64,000 nucleotides of DNA from JAGQIB01 sp041393395 (GCA_041393395.1 JAWKKG010000002.1:1-64000); one strand, 5' to 3'. Shown: positions 16,574 through 25,520, counted from the first letter of the stretch. Notes: generated from the sequence alone by a model not told the origin. Made by a program: numbers and translations.

Positions 16574-17970
16574 GCCGCATCGTTCTCGTGGAGGACCGGG
16601 CGAGCACCCGGAAGATGGTCGCGGAGACGCTGAAGCGTCGCGGCTTCGACGTGGTCTCGGCGGGGACGGTTGCCGCCGGCAAGGACCTCCTGCGCGAGGA
16701 GACGCCGGCCGACTTCCTGCTCACGGATCTCCAGCTTCCCGACGGCTCCGGCCTCGATCTCCTGGACTTCGCGCTCGAGCGCGACGCGTTGCTCCCCGTG
16801 ATCGTGATGTCCGCGTTCGGGACGATCGAGATCGCGCTGGAGGCGGTCAAGCGCGGCGCCTACGACTTCGTTCCGAAGCCGTTCGACACGAATCGACTCG
16901 TGGAGCTGGTCTCGCTCGCCGTGACGCGACGTTCCCGGGCCGCGGACGCCTCCGCGGAGTGGAAGATCGACAGCGAGACGGCGAGCGGGATCGTGGGCAC
17001 GAGCGAGGCGACGGAGGCGGCAGTCCGCAAGGCGCGCCGCGTTGCGCCCTCGGATGCCACGGTGCTGCTGCTCGGGGAGAGCGGCACGGGCAAGGAGCTG
17101 TACGCGCGCGCGATCCACGAGTGGAGCGGGCGCAAGGACGGCTCGCTCGTGGTGGTGAACTGCGCGGCGATTCCCGGCGAGCTGATGGAGGCGGAGTTCT
17201 TCGGCTCGGAGCGGGGTGCCTTCACCGGAGCGGTGGCGCGCAAGCTCGGCAAGGTCGAAGTCGCCTCCGGCGGCACGCTGTTCCTGGACGAGATCGGGGA
17301 ACTGCCCTCCGGCCTGCAGGCAAAGCTCCTGCGCGTGCTGCAGGAGCGGACGTTCATGCGCGTGGGTGGCACGGAAGAAGTCCGCGCCGACATCCGCGTG
17401 ATCGCGGCCACGAACCGGGACCTCCGCCGTCAGGTGGAGGAGGGACGCTTCCGCGACGACCTGTACTACCGGCTCGCGGTGTTCCCCATCCGCATTCCCT
17501 CGCTCGGCGAGCGGCGCGAGGACATCCCGCTGCTCGCGCGTCGTTTCGTGCAGGAGGAGGCGGCGAAACAGGGACGGGCGCTGACCCTGACGGCGGATGC
17601 GGAGGCGCGTCTCGGCGAGGCGGCGTGGCCCGGGAACGTGCGCCAGCTCCGCAACGTCGTGGAGCGCGCCGTGATCCTCGCGGACGCCGACGAGATCGAC
17701 GCGAGCTGCTTCGACGATCTGGAGCCGGCGGAACCGGCGCCCGCGGGCGTGGGCGACGAGCCCCGCGCGGCGAAGTCCGGTGAGGACGGCCGAACGCTTC
17801 TCGAGATCGGCCGCGACGCGCAGCGACGCGCGGAGTCGCGCGCGATTCTCGAGGCGCTCGAGGCGACGGGCGGCAATCGCACCGAGGCCGCACGTCGACT
17901 CGGCATCTCCTACAAGACGCTGTGGGCGAAGTGCAAGGAGTACGAACTGGGGGAGGAGGCGAAGGGATGA
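16570..17970 (+). CDS. sigma-54-dependent response regulator (PilR2/NtrC family)
   Basis: The 466-residue activator has a receiver domain (VLVEDRAS, phospho-acceptor Asp in LLTDLQLPDGSG, Lys in FVPKPFD) and an AAA+ domain with Walker A LGESGTGKEL, canonical GAFTGA loop and Walker B LFLDEIGEL. A C-terminal Fis-type helix-turn-helix follows (EAARRLGISYKTLWAK). It is translationally coupled to the kinase before it (ATGA) and to the FG-GAP gene after it. Possible targets are the sigma-54 promoter at 8226 and the related site at 31478; neither is demonstrated. Confidence 0.93.
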   Translation: MSRIVLVEDRASTRKMVAETLKRRGFDVVSAGTVAAGKDLLREETPADFLLTDLQLPDGSGLDLLDFALERDALLPVIVMSAFGTIEIALEAVKRGAYDFVPKPFDTNRLVELVSLAVTRRSRAADASAEWKIDSETASGIVGTSEATEAAVRKARRVAPSDATVLLLGESGTGKELYARAIHEWSGRKDGSLVVVNCAAIPGELMEAEFFGSERGAFTGAVARKLGKVEVASGGTLFLDEIGELPSGLQAKLLRVLQERTFMRVGGTEEVRADIRVIAATNRDLRRQVEEGRFRDDLYYRLAVFPIRIPSLGERREDIPLLARRFVQEEAAKQGRALTLTADAEARLGEAAWPGNVRQLRNVVERAVILADADEIDASCFDDLEPAEPAPAGVGDEPRAAKSGEDGRTLLEIGRDAQRRAESRAILEALEATGGNRTEAARRLGISYKTLWAKCKEYELGEEAKG

Positions 17971-19472
17971 AGCAACCGAGACTCGACATCATGACGTTCC
18001 TGCTCCTCGCGGGAACGTCCGTCGCCGGGGCCCAGGCGATCTCGGACGTGCCGGTGCCGGTGGCGGCGAAGGCACGGACGGACTGGGTGCTGGACCACCT
18101 CGAGGCGCCCGAGGAGATCGCGCTCGGCACGATCGCGGTCAACGTGTGGGCGCGGATGCTCCCGCGCGGGCTCGCGGCCCCGCTCGTGTCCGCGACGCTC
18201 GTGCTCGAGGACGGCGACCCACCGCAACGTATCCCGATGCGACGCGTGGAGGAGGGTGCCACGCAGTTCGTCGCCACGCTCGACACGTACGCCTGGGTCG
18301 AGGACGCGGCGCACTCGTTCTCGGTGGTCGTGACGGCGGAGGACGGTGAGGCCAAGGTGGGCCGCGGGACGATCCGCGCGAAGCCGCGCATCGACGCCCG
18401 GGACCTGCTCGTGCTCGACGCGAACGGGTTCGCGCACACGTGGATCGGGAGCGGCGCCGGCGGCTTCACCCCCTCGGGCGAGGTCGACGCCGGCCTCGCG
18501 AGCGCGTGCCCGTGGATCGGCGACGTCGATGGGGATGGCCGCCCCGACGCGCTCGTCCCCACCCGGACCGGTGTCCTGCAAGTCCTGCACAACCGGGGCA
18601 ACGGAACGCTGAATCTGTCCGCGTCGCACCGGTTCGGCCGCGCGGTGGAGGCCGCGATCGGTGACGTGGACGGCGACGGCAAGCCCGATCTCGTGACGGT
18701 CTCCGCGGATCGCTCGCTCGAGATCCGCGCGCCGTTCGACGCGGAACCGATCTTCCAGTCGCTGACGCTCGCGCCGGAACGCCTCGCGCTCGTGGATCTC
18801 GACGGCGACGGCGCGGACGAGATCGCGATCGGCTTGCTGGGTTTTGCGGATTCCGACGTGGAGATCTGGAGCCGCGAAGACGGTGCGGAACGTCGCTTCG
18901 GGGCACGAAAGCGCCTGCCTCCGCCCGGAAACGCGCGCGGAAGGCTGGTCGCGCTTCGCGGGATCCCGGGCGAGAACGGGGCTCCGGGCCGTCTCGTGGT
19001 GGCCGCCGAGCTCGACGGGGAAGGAACGCTTGAGTCCTGGGGAGGCGCTGCCGATACGGAATCCGGAATGTCCTTCCGGGCGGTCCGGCTGCCCGGGGAG
19101 CCGATCGGGGTTCTCCCTGGTCGATTCTCGTCGGCGAAAGATGGGCTCGCGTCGCTCGTGCTCGTCGCCGATGGGAGAAGGGTGGCGTTGATCGAGGTCC
19201 GCGAAACCGGGGAAGTGCTCCGGCGCGGAACTCTCGAGAAAGCGCCGGAAGTTCTCGGAGCGATCGATCTCGATGGCGACGGGGACGACGACCTGGTGAC
19301 GGGTGGGGAGGACCTGAGGCTCTGGATCAACGTCCGGGGCGATCAGTTCCGGGAGGCAGGGGAATCGCCCTACCTCACGGACGCGCCGATCGTGGCGATC
19401 GCTTCCGGGAGTCTCGACGAACGGCAACAGCCCGAGCCGGCTCGGAATCGGCCGCGAGCGACGAAGGAGTAG
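17967..19472 (+). CDS. secreted FG-GAP/VCBS beta-propeller protein in the pil operon
   Basis: The protein has 501 residues with a signal peptide (residues 1-24, ending GAQA). At least four calcium-type repeats are spread over the protein: GDVDGDGRPDALV, GDVDGDGKPDLVT, VDLDGDGADEIAI and IDLDGDGDDDLVT. They are characteristic of FG-GAP/integrin-like propellers with DxDGDGxxD calcium sites. It overlaps the response regulator upstream and lies 6 bases before pilM, so it is part of the pilus transcription unit. No PilY1 gene is visible in the window; PilY1 is also a calcium-binding propeller at the pilus, so an analogous adhesin/priming role is a reasonable but untested idea. Confidence 0.85.
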   Translation: MKQPRLDIMTFLLLAGTSVAGAQAISDVPVPVAAKARTDWVLDHLEAPEEIALGTIAVNVWARMLPRGLAAPLVSATLVLEDGDPPQRIPMRRVEEGATQFVATLDTYAWVEDAAHSFSVVVTAEDGEAKVGRGTIRAKPRIDARDLLVLDANGFAHTWIGSGAGGFTPSGEVDAGLASACPWIGDVDGDGRPDALVPTRTGVLQVLHNRGNGTLNLSASHRFGRAVEAAIGDVDGDGKPDLVTVSADRSLEIRAPFDAEPIFQSLTLAPERLALVDLDGDGADEIAIGLLGFADSDVEIWSREDGAERRFGARKRLPPPGNARGRLVALRGIPGENGAPGRLVVAAELDGEGTLESWGGAADTESGMSFRAVRLPGEPIGVLPGRFSSAKDGLASLVLVADGRRVALIEVRETGEVLRRGTLEKAPEVLGAIDLDGDGDDDLVTGGEDLRLWINVRGDQFREAGESPYLTDAPIVAIASGSLDERQQPEPARNRPRATKE

Positions 19473-19478
19473 GACAGC

Positions 19479-20531
19479 ATGTTCAAATTCGGTCGGGGAT
19501 CGAAAAGAGTGGTCGGCCTCGACATCGGGTCGAGCTCGGTCAAGGTCGTCGAGTTCGATCACTCGGGGGAACGGCCCGTCCTGGTCAAGTTCGGTCGCTG
19601 CGGTCTGCTTCCGGAAGCCATCGTGGACGGCGAGATCATGGACCGCGACGTGGTGGTGGATACCATCGCGGAGCTCATGGAAGTGAATGGCATCGCTTCC
19701 AAGGAAGTGGTGACCGCGGTCAGCGGTCGCGCCGTCATCGTGAAGAAGATCCAGATGACCTCGATGACGGACGAGGAGGCGCGCGAGGCGATCCGCTGGG
19801 AAGCCGAGCAGCACATCCCGTTCGACATCGACGACGTGTCGCTGGACTTCCAGATCCTGAACCGCGACGCGGACCCGGAGAAGATGGACGTGCTCCTGGT
19901 CGCCGCGAAGAAGGAGATGCTGGAGGCCCGGGCGGACCTGATTCGCGCGGCCGGCCTCACCCCGGCCATCATCGACATCGACTCGTTCGCGGTCCAGAAC
20001 GCGTTCGAGCACAACTACGAGATGCCCGAGGGCGCCGTGACGCTGCTGCTGAACGTGGGCTGCTTCGTCACGAACGTGAACATCGTGAAGGACGGCGTGC
20101 CGTACTTCACCCGCGACCTCTCGTTCGCGGGCAACGCGATCCTCGAGGCGGTGCAGAAGGACCTCGGCGTGGACTACGACGAGGCCAACGAGATTCTCGA
20201 ATCGCCGGACGACGATCGCCGCGACGACCTGACCTCCATCGTGGGGCTGGTCGGCGAGGAGCTCGCGGTCGGCATCGAGAAGTCCCTGTCGTACCTGCGG
20301 GCGGCGGGCGAGGCGGACCGGATCGATCGGATCGTCCTCTCCGGCGGCAGCTCGTACGCGCCGGGACTACGCGAGTCGATCGAGAAGCGGCAGGGGTCGC
20401 CGGTCGAGATCGCGAATCCGTTCAAGAACGTGAGCTACGACGACGCGGCCTTCGGCGACAGCGATCCGGAGAATCTCGGACCGCAGTACATGGTGGCGGC
20501 GGGTCTGGCTCTGCGCGCGGGAGGTCAGTGA
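19479..20531 (+). CDS. pilM: type IV pilus assembly protein PilM
   Basis: This is a cytoplasmic actin-like protein (FtsA fold) of 350 residues. The ATP-binding phosphate-1 motif GLDIGSSSVKVVEF is near residue 10, and there is a phosphate-2 motif region and LSGGSSYAPGL near 285. PilM binds the N-terminus of PilN and links the alignment complex to the cytoplasmic motors. It is followed directly by pilN, with one base between stop and ATG. A ribosome site AAGGAG precedes the ATG. Confidence 0.96.
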   Translation: MFKFGRGSKRVVGLDIGSSSVKVVEFDHSGERPVLVKFGRCGLLPEAIVDGEIMDRDVVVDTIAELMEVNGIASKEVVTAVSGRAVIVKKIQMTSMTDEEAREAIRWEAEQHIPFDIDDVSLDFQILNRDADPEKMDVLLVAAKKEMLEARADLIRAAGLTPAIIDIDSFAVQNAFEHNYEMPEGAVTLLLNVGCFVTNVNIVKDGVPYFTRDLSFAGNAILEAVQKDLGVDYDEANEILESPDDDRRDDLTSIVGLVGEELAVGIEKSLSYLRAAGEADRIDRIVLSGGSSYAPGLRESIEKRQGSPVEIANPFKNVSYDDAAFGDSDPENLGPQYMVAAGLALRAGGQ

Positions 20532-20532
20532 C

Positions 20533-21120
20533 ATGATTCGCATCAACCTTCTGCCGCAGGACGCGCGGAAGTCCCGCCGCGGAGGCGGCGGAGGCTTCAC
20601 GCTCGACAAGACCAAGGTCGTACCGCTCGTGGTGCTCGCCCTGGTCCTGACGGCCTGCACGTCGACCCTGATGATCCAGGGTGCCCGCGTCTCCTCGGCG
20701 GAGCGTGAGGTGGCGGCGGCGCGGGCGGAGACCGAGCAGTACAAGAAGACCATCGCCCTGATCGACGACATGGTCCGCAAGGAGCAGGAGCTGAACCGTC
20801 GGCTCGCGCTCGTGGACACGCTCGACAAGGACCGTTTCAAGACGGTCCGGGTGATGGACGAAGTGGCGCGGCGGGTGCCGCGGTACATGTGGCTGACCTC
20901 GCTCAAGAACGTCACGCCGGATCGGGTCGCGATCGACGGCTACGCGTTCTCGAACCTGGTCGTCTCCGATCTGATGTCGAGTCTGGAGAAGTCGGAGATG
21001 TTCCGGGAAGTCGAATTGAGCGGGGTGAGGCGGAAGGTCGTCGACGGCCAGAACGCGGTGAATTTCACCGTGACCTCGGGCGTCGATGTCGCCCGCCTCG
21101 AACGTGAGAGCGAGTCCTAG
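20533..21120 (+). CDS. pilN: type IV pilus assembly protein PilN
   Basis: The 195-residue bitopic inner-membrane protein begins with the conserved PilM-binding tail MIRINLLPQDARK. A single membrane helix follows (about 31-52), then a coiled coil and a small periplasmic ferredoxin-like domain. With PilO and PilP it forms the periplasmic alignment complex between PilM and the secretin. It lies between pilM and pilO in the standard order. Confidence 0.95.
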   Translation: MIRINLLPQDARKSRRGGGGGFTLDKTKVVPLVVLALVLTACTSTLMIQGARVSSAEREVAAARAETEQYKKTIALIDDMVRKEQELNRRLALVDTLDKDRFKTVRVMDEVARRVPRYMWLTSLKNVTPDRVAIDGYAFSNLVVSDLMSSLEKSEMFREVELSGVRRKVVDGQNAVNFTVTSGVDVARLERESES

Positions 21121-21130
21121 GGAGGCCGGC

Positions 21131-21802
21131 ATGGGCAACATCGATTTCAAGGATCAGAACGTCCAGATCGCCGGTCTCGTGATCTTCGTGTCCCTGGTGA
21201 TCGTGTACGTCTTCTTCTTCAGCGCCATGCTCCCGTTCGGGTTCAAGGCGCGCGGGGAGGAGATCGCGAGGCTGGAGACCGAGTACGAGAAGCTCTCGGC
21301 GGATCTCATGAAGGCGAAGCAGACGGCGAGCCGTCTGCCGCAGGTCAAGGCCGAGTACGAGGCCCTGGCCACGAAGTGGGAAGAGGCGAAGACGCTCCTC
21401 CCGACCGAGAAGGAGATGGCGGAACTGCTGTCCCAGGTCACGGTCGCGGGTCAGCGCTCGGGAGTCGACTTCCTGAACTTCGAGCCGAAGGCCCCGGTCG
21501 CGCGGGAGATCTATCTCGAGAACCCGATCGACGTGAAGGTGCAGGGTGGTTACCACGAGATCGGCCTGTTCCTGGGCCGCATGTCGAACCTCCCGCGCAT
21601 CGTGAACGTCAAGTCGATCGATCTCAAGAACGTCACGAATCCCGACGACCCGGAGGCCCCGGATCTCGTGGAGGCGAGCATGAGCCTCGCCGCGTACGTG
21701 CTGTCCGACGCCGCTTCGCAGGCGCAGGGTGCCCCGGCCACTCCGGCCGGCAAGATTCCCCCCGCGCCCGCTCAGCCGAAGGGAGGTCGCGGTGGTCACT
21801 AA
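21131..21802 (+). CDS. pilO: type IV pilus assembly protein PilO
   Basis: The 223-residue bitopic inner-membrane protein has a membrane helix at about residues 13-35. A coiled coil (FKARGEEIARLETEYEKLS) follows, then a periplasmic PilO domain with LSQVTVAGQRSGVDFLNFEP. ATG at 21131 follows GGAGG, so the in-frame codons further upstream inside pilN are not used. PilO pairs with PilN in the alignment complex. A Pro/Ala-rich tail ends the protein. The stop overlaps the GTG of pilP. Confidence 0.94.
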   Translation: MGNIDFKDQNVQIAGLVIFVSLVIVYVFFFSAMLPFGFKARGEEIARLETEYEKLSADLMKAKQTASRLPQVKAEYEALATKWEEAKTLLPTEKEMAELLSQVTVAGQRSGVDFLNFEPKAPVAREIYLENPIDVKVQGGYHEIGLFLGRMSNLPRIVNVKSIDLKNVTNPDDPEAPDLVEASMSLAAYVLSDAASQAQGAPATPAGKIPPAPAQPKGGRGGH

Positions 21803-22400
21803 GGTGCGAGTTGTCGTCGCCCTGTCGGGCCTCGTGATGATCCTGGCCGGTTGTGGCGACGGCGGGGTCACCGGGTTCACCGGCGGTACGAGCTCCAAGG
21901 ATAAGCAGCCGATCCCGCCCGCGGTCAACGCGGCGGCGGGAGTCGGGGTGGCGCACGCGGCGACGCCGGACGCCAGCCCGTCGATGGAAGGTCCGGCCGC
22001 CACGTCGAAGGCGCCCGAGACGATGGACGTGGACGACGTGGACTCGGAGTCCCCGATCCGTTCCCAGTCCATGCAGTACCGGGCCGACCGGATGCGGGAT
22101 CCCTTCCTGTCGCTGATCGGCGACTCCGAGGGCTTCGGCGAACTGGTCGATCTCTCGGTCGTGACCCTCGTGGGTGTGGTGCTGGGGGAGAAGCCGTTCG
22201 CGGTCGTCGAGAACGCCGAGGGCATCAGCTACGTTCTGCACGAGGGGGATCGCGTGAAGAACGGGCGGGTGGTCGAGATCCGCGAAGAGGGGATCAAGTG
22301 CTCGCAAACGGTGCTGGGCTACACGACGACGGTCCAACTCAAGCTCGAGGAGCAGAAGAAGGTCGGGACGACCGGAAAGGGCGGAAAGAATGTCGGTTGA
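21792..22400 (+). CDS. pilP: type IV pilus lipoprotein PilP
   Basis: The 202-residue lipoprotein has a lipobox LAGC near residue 22. A disordered Ala/Pro linker leads to a C-terminal PilP beta domain (RMRDPFLSLIG...GERVKNGRV-like core; seen here as HEGDRVKNGRVVEIRE). PilP connects PilN/PilO to the secretin PilQ. The start is GTG at 21792, placed by GGAGG five bases upstream and by the signal sequence; it overlaps the end of pilO. Its end overlaps the pilQ start by 11 bases. Confidence 0.92.
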   Translation: MVTKVRVVVALSGLVMILAGCGDGGVTGFTGGTSSKDKQPIPPAVNAAAGVGVAHAATPDASPSMEGPAATSKAPETMDVDDVDSESPIRSQSMQYRADRMRDPFLSLIGDSEGFGELVDLSVVTLVGVVLGEKPFAVVENAEGISYVLHEGDRVKNGRVVEIREEGIKCSQTVLGYTTTVQLKLEEQKKVGTTGKGGKNVG

Positions 22401-23670
22401 TCTGATTCCCCGGAAGGGGCTGGCGCTTGGGCTGGCGATGTTCGCGCTCACGGCGCTCGCCGGGTCGGCGCAGGCCGCCCGGCCGGAAATCGATACGGCC
22501 GGCATGGCCGCCATCGACATCGACGTGCAGGGCGCGACGGTGTCCTCGGTCCTCCGGATGTTCTCGGAGTTCTCGGGGCGCAACATCATCGCGGGGCCGG
22601 AAGTCAGCGGCAAGATCACGGCGAAGCTGGACGGCGTGCCGTGGCTCGTGGCGCTCGACAACGTGCTCCGCGCGCACGGTTTCGCGTGGGAAGAGACGGC
22701 GGACGGCGACATCATCCGCGTGACGACGTCCGAGAAGCTCTCGAACGAGCGTCTGAACGAGGAAGTCGTCGAGCGACGTCGTGAGGAGTTCCTCCCGCTC
22801 GAGACCGAGATCATCAAGGTCTCCTACGCCTCGGCGGAGGAGATGCAGGAACCGCTCGAGATCCTGCTGTCCACGCGTGGCAAGATCGAGACCGACGAGC
22901 GCACGAACGCGCTCATCGTCACGGACATCGGCACTCGTCTCGGCCGCGTGCGCGAGATGGCGAAGATCCTCGACTTCAAGACGGCTCAGGTCGAGATCAA
23001 CGCCGAGCTCGTGGACGTCGACACCCGCGCGATCCGGGACCTCGGCATCTCGTGGGACGTCACCGGCCTGAACCAGGGCGACGCCAGCGGCAGCGGCAGC
23101 GTGGACGCTACCGTGCCGGGAGTCGGCGTGGTGAACTTCAACCTCACCGGCACCGACGCGGACTTCACGTCGCAGCTCCAGGCGCTGGCCCGGGACGACA
23201 AGGCGAAGATCATCTCGAACCCGCGGATCACGACGGCCGACAACAAGGAAGCGAAGATCATCGTCGGCAAGAAGATCCCGCTGGTGGTCTCGGACGAGTC
23301 CGGCAACGCGGTGACCGAGCTCACGACCGTGGGCATCAAGCTCACCGTGGTGCCGCACATCAACCAGGACGACCGGATCACGCTCGACATGCACCCCGAG
23401 GTCTCCGACCTCTCGGCGCAGGCGACGGTCCAGGGCGGCATCATCATCGTGACGTCGGAAGCGCAGACGCGCGTGATCGTCGAGAACGGCCAGACGGCGG
23501 TGATCGGCGGTCTGATCCGCACGAACGAGTCGTCCGTGGATCAGGGCGTTCCGTACCTGAAGGACATCCCGCTGCTGGGCTACCTCTTCAAGAGCAACAA
23601 CAAGGTCAAGGAAGAGCGTGAGCTGATGATCTTCGTGACGCCGAAGATCATCCGGCCCGAGGACGTCTAG
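22390..23670 (+). CDS. pilQ: type IV pilus secretin PilQ, short form
   Basis: This outer-membrane secretin is the channel through which the pilus exits. It has a signal peptide (residues 1-28, GSAQA), an N0/STN-like domain (about 38-120; DVQGATVSSVLRMFSEFSG), an N1 domain (about 135-195; LEILLSTRGKIETDERTNAL) and the secretin beta domain (about 210-420; SNPRITTADNKEAKI, TAVIGGLIRTN, VPYLKDIPLLGYLF). At 426 residues it is much shorter than the usual 600-900. No AMIN peptidoglycan-binding domains are present. It is the last gene of the pil unit, followed by a strong terminator. Confidence 0.95.
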   Translation: MSVDLIPRKGLALGLAMFALTALAGSAQAARPEIDTAGMAAIDIDVQGATVSSVLRMFSEFSGRNIIAGPEVSGKITAKLDGVPWLVALDNVLRAHGFAWEETADGDIIRVTTSEKLSNERLNEEVVERRREEFLPLETEIIKVSYASAEEMQEPLEILLSTRGKIETDERTNALIVTDIGTRLGRVREMAKILDFKTAQVEINAELVDVDTRAIRDLGISWDVTGLNQGDASGSGSVDATVPGVGVVNFNLTGTDADFTSQLQALARDDKAKIISNPRITTADNKEAKIIVGKKIPLVVSDESGNAVTELTTVGIKLTVVPHINQDDRITLDMHPEVSDLSAQATVQGGIIIVTSEAQTRVIVENGQTAVIGGLIRTNESSVDQGVPYLKDIPLLGYLFKSNNKVKEERELMIFVTPKIIRPEDV

Positions 23671-23700
23671 AAGGAATCGAATCGAGCCCGAGGCTCGAGC

Positions 23701-23734
23701 GGGGCCGGGAGCCAGGCGCTCCCGGCCCCGTTTC
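23701..23734 (+). terminator. terminator of the pil operon
   Basis: A perfect 12-bp stem (GGGGCCGGGAGC / GCTCCCGGCCCC) has a five-base loop and is followed by GTTT. It lies 31 bases after the pilQ stop and ends the long unit running from the ABC genes or earlier. Confidence 0.8.
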
Positions 23735-23780
23735 CATTCACGCGGCCGACGGCGGAGTCCGGGAGCTTCTCGTCGGTGTC

Positions 23781-23810
23781 TTGGCGAAGTCCGACCGACC
23801 CGGTTATCCT
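23781..23810 (+). promoter_or_regulatory. sigma-70-like promoter of aroK
   Basis: TTGGCG (23781-23786) and TATCCT (23805-23810) are 18 bases apart. They lie directly after the pil terminator and 23 bases ahead of the aroK start. Confidence 0.5.
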
Positions 23811-23833
23811 GTTCGCCTCGGAGGACCGTCGTC

Positions 23834-24391
23834 TTGCCCTGGATCTCGCTCATCGGCTTCATGTGCTCGGGAAAGTCTTCCACGGGCCGCCTCGTGGCGC
23901 GTCAGCTCGGCTGGCCGCACTTCGACACCGACCGCTTGATCGTGGAGCGGGAGGGGAAGTCCGTCGCCGAGATCTTCCGCGAGCGGGGGGAGGCGTACTT
24001 TCGCGACCTGGAGTACCGGATCGTGGAGGAGCTGCCGCCCGAGCGGGACATCGTGGTCTCCACCGGCGGCGGCCTCGTGCTCGTGGAGCCGGCGATGGAG
24101 ATCCTCCGGGTGCAGGGGCCCGTGTTCTGGCTCAGCGTGCAGCCGGAGGACGTCCTGGAGCGAAGCCAGCGACCGTGGGCGGCCAAGCGTCCGATGCTGC
24201 GGGAGGGCGAGGACCTGCCGGCTCGCGTGGACCGGTTGATGGCCGAGCGCGAGCCGCTCTATCGTCGGTGGGGCACTCCAGTGCCCGGCGGCTTCGACCA
24301 TCCGCGCGAGGCCACGCGTCACATTCTCGCGATCCTCTCGAAGCGACAGGAGTTCCGCCCGTACTTCGGGTTCGGGGAATCGCCGCGATGA
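23834..24391 (+). CDS. aroK: shikimate kinase
   Basis: The enzyme phosphorylates shikimate to shikimate 3-phosphate in aromatic amino acid synthesis. The 185-residue protein has Walker A GFMCSGKSSTG near 8-18, the shikimate-binding DTDR motif (FDTDRLIV), FRDLEYRIV and the glycine-rich STGGGLVL motif. The start is TTG at 23834, preceded by GGAGG at 23820; no ATG or GTG fits better. The C-terminus is longer than usual by about 15 residues. It begins a new transcription unit after the pil cluster. Confidence 0.92.
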   Translation: MPWISLIGFMCSGKSSTGRLVARQLGWPHFDTDRLIVEREGKSVAEIFRERGEAYFRDLEYRIVEELPPERDIVVSTGGGLVLVEPAMEILRVQGPVFWLSVQPEDVLERSQRPWAAKRPMLREGEDLPARVDRLMAEREPLYRRWGTPVPGGFDHPREATRHILAILSKRQEFRPYFGFGESPR

Positions 24392-24407
24392 ACGGGGTCG
24401 CCGGTCG

Positions 24408-24953
24408 GTGCGGGTGATCGCGGGAACGCTGCGCGGCCGCCGCCTGGTCGCCCCCGCCGGGCAGGCGACTCGTCCGACGAGTGATCGTGCCCGCGAGTCC
24501 CTGTTCAATCTGCTGGGTCCGATCCGCGCCGGCACGCGCGTCCTCGATCTCTACGCGGGTTCCGGCGCGCTCGGCATCGAGGCGCTGAGTCGAGGCGCCG
24601 CATTCGCCCAGTTCGTGGAGCGGGCCCGGCCCGCGATCGCCGCGATCCGCCGGAACGTGGAAGCGCTCGGCCTCTCGGATCGGGCGCTGATCCTCGCCGT
24701 CGACGCCCGTTCCGACGCCGCCTTCGACGGCGGTCCCTTCGATCTCGTGCTCGCGGATCCGCCCTGGGCGGACCGCCGGGACGAGGAGATCGTGGAACGA
24801 GCCGACCGAGTGCTCGCGCCGGGCGGGATCCTCGTGCTCGAGCACCCGGCGGCCCGCCCCGCCCCCGACGCCCCGGCCGGGCGGGAGCTCTGGAAGAGCC
24901 GCAAGTACGGAGACACCGCGCTGTCCCTGTACCGTTCGTCCCCCGACGCCTGA
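24408..24953 (+). CDS. rsmD: 16S rRNA (guanine966-N2)-methyltransferase RsmD
   Basis: The 181-residue Rossmann methyltransferase has N-terminal IAGTLRGRRL, TRPTSDRARESLFN, the SAM-binding LDLYAGSGALGIEAL and the catalytic DPPW (in the place of DPPY). The GTG start at 24408 lies 17 bases after aroK. The immediate downstream neighbour is coaD, a pairing seen in very many bacteria. Confidence 0.93.
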   Translation: MRVIAGTLRGRRLVAPAGQATRPTSDRARESLFNLLGPIRAGTRVLDLYAGSGALGIEALSRGAAFAQFVERARPAIAAIRRNVEALGLSDRALILAVDARSDAAFDGGPFDLVLADPPWADRRDEEIVERADRVLAPGGILVLEHPAARPAPDAPAGRELWKSRKYGDTALSLYRSSPDA

Positions 24954-25037
24954 TCGCTCCCGCGCTGGCCCGCCGCGAGGTCCTGCGGTACCGTTGCCGG
25001 CCGGCCCGGGACCCGGGACGGAAAGGAGACCTCGATC

Positions 25038-25520
25038 GTGCGCACCGCGCTTTACCCCGGCACCTTCGACCCCGTGACCCGCGGCCACGTGGACCTCGTG
25101 GAGCGCGGCCTTCGCCTGTTCGACCGGATCGTGGTCGGCGTGGCGGACAGTCGCACCAAGGGCCCGCTTTTCACCACCGAGGAGCGGGTCGGCCTGTTCC
25201 GGGAGGCCGTCGACCGTCTGAAGGGAGTCGAGGTCGTCGCGTTCGACAAGCTCACGGTGCACTTCGCGCGGGACGTGGAGGCGTGCGCGATCATCCGCGG
25301 GTTGCGCGCGGTCTCCGACTTCGACTACGAGTTCCAGCTCGCGTGGATGAACCGCAAGCTCGACTCGCAGCTCGAAACCGTGTTCCTGTGCCCGAACGAG
25401 AACTGGTCCTACCTGAACTCCTCACTCGTGAAGGAGATCGCGCGACTGGACGGCGACTTCGAGGAGTTCGTGACACCAAGTGTTGCCCGCGCCCTGCGCC
25501 AGCGCTTCGGGAAAGCCTGA
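25038..25520 (+). CDS. coaD: phosphopantetheine adenylyltransferase
   Basis: CoaD makes dephospho-CoA from 4'-phosphopantetheine and ATP. The 160-residue protein has YPGTFDPVTRGHVDL with the nucleotidyltransferase T/HxGH signature, IIRGLRAVSDFDYEFQ and the C-terminal YLNSSLVKEIARL motif. A GTG start at 25038 follows AAAGGAGAC. The TGA overlaps the ATG of the zinc-ribbon gene by one base. Confidence 0.96.
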   Translation: MRTALYPGTFDPVTRGHVDLVERGLRLFDRIVVGVADSRTKGPLFTTEERVGLFREAVDRLKGVEVVAFDKLTVHFARDVEACAIIRGLRAVSDFDYEFQLAWMNRKLDSQLETVFLCPNENWSYLNSSLVKEIARLDGDFEEFVTPSVARALRQRFGKA

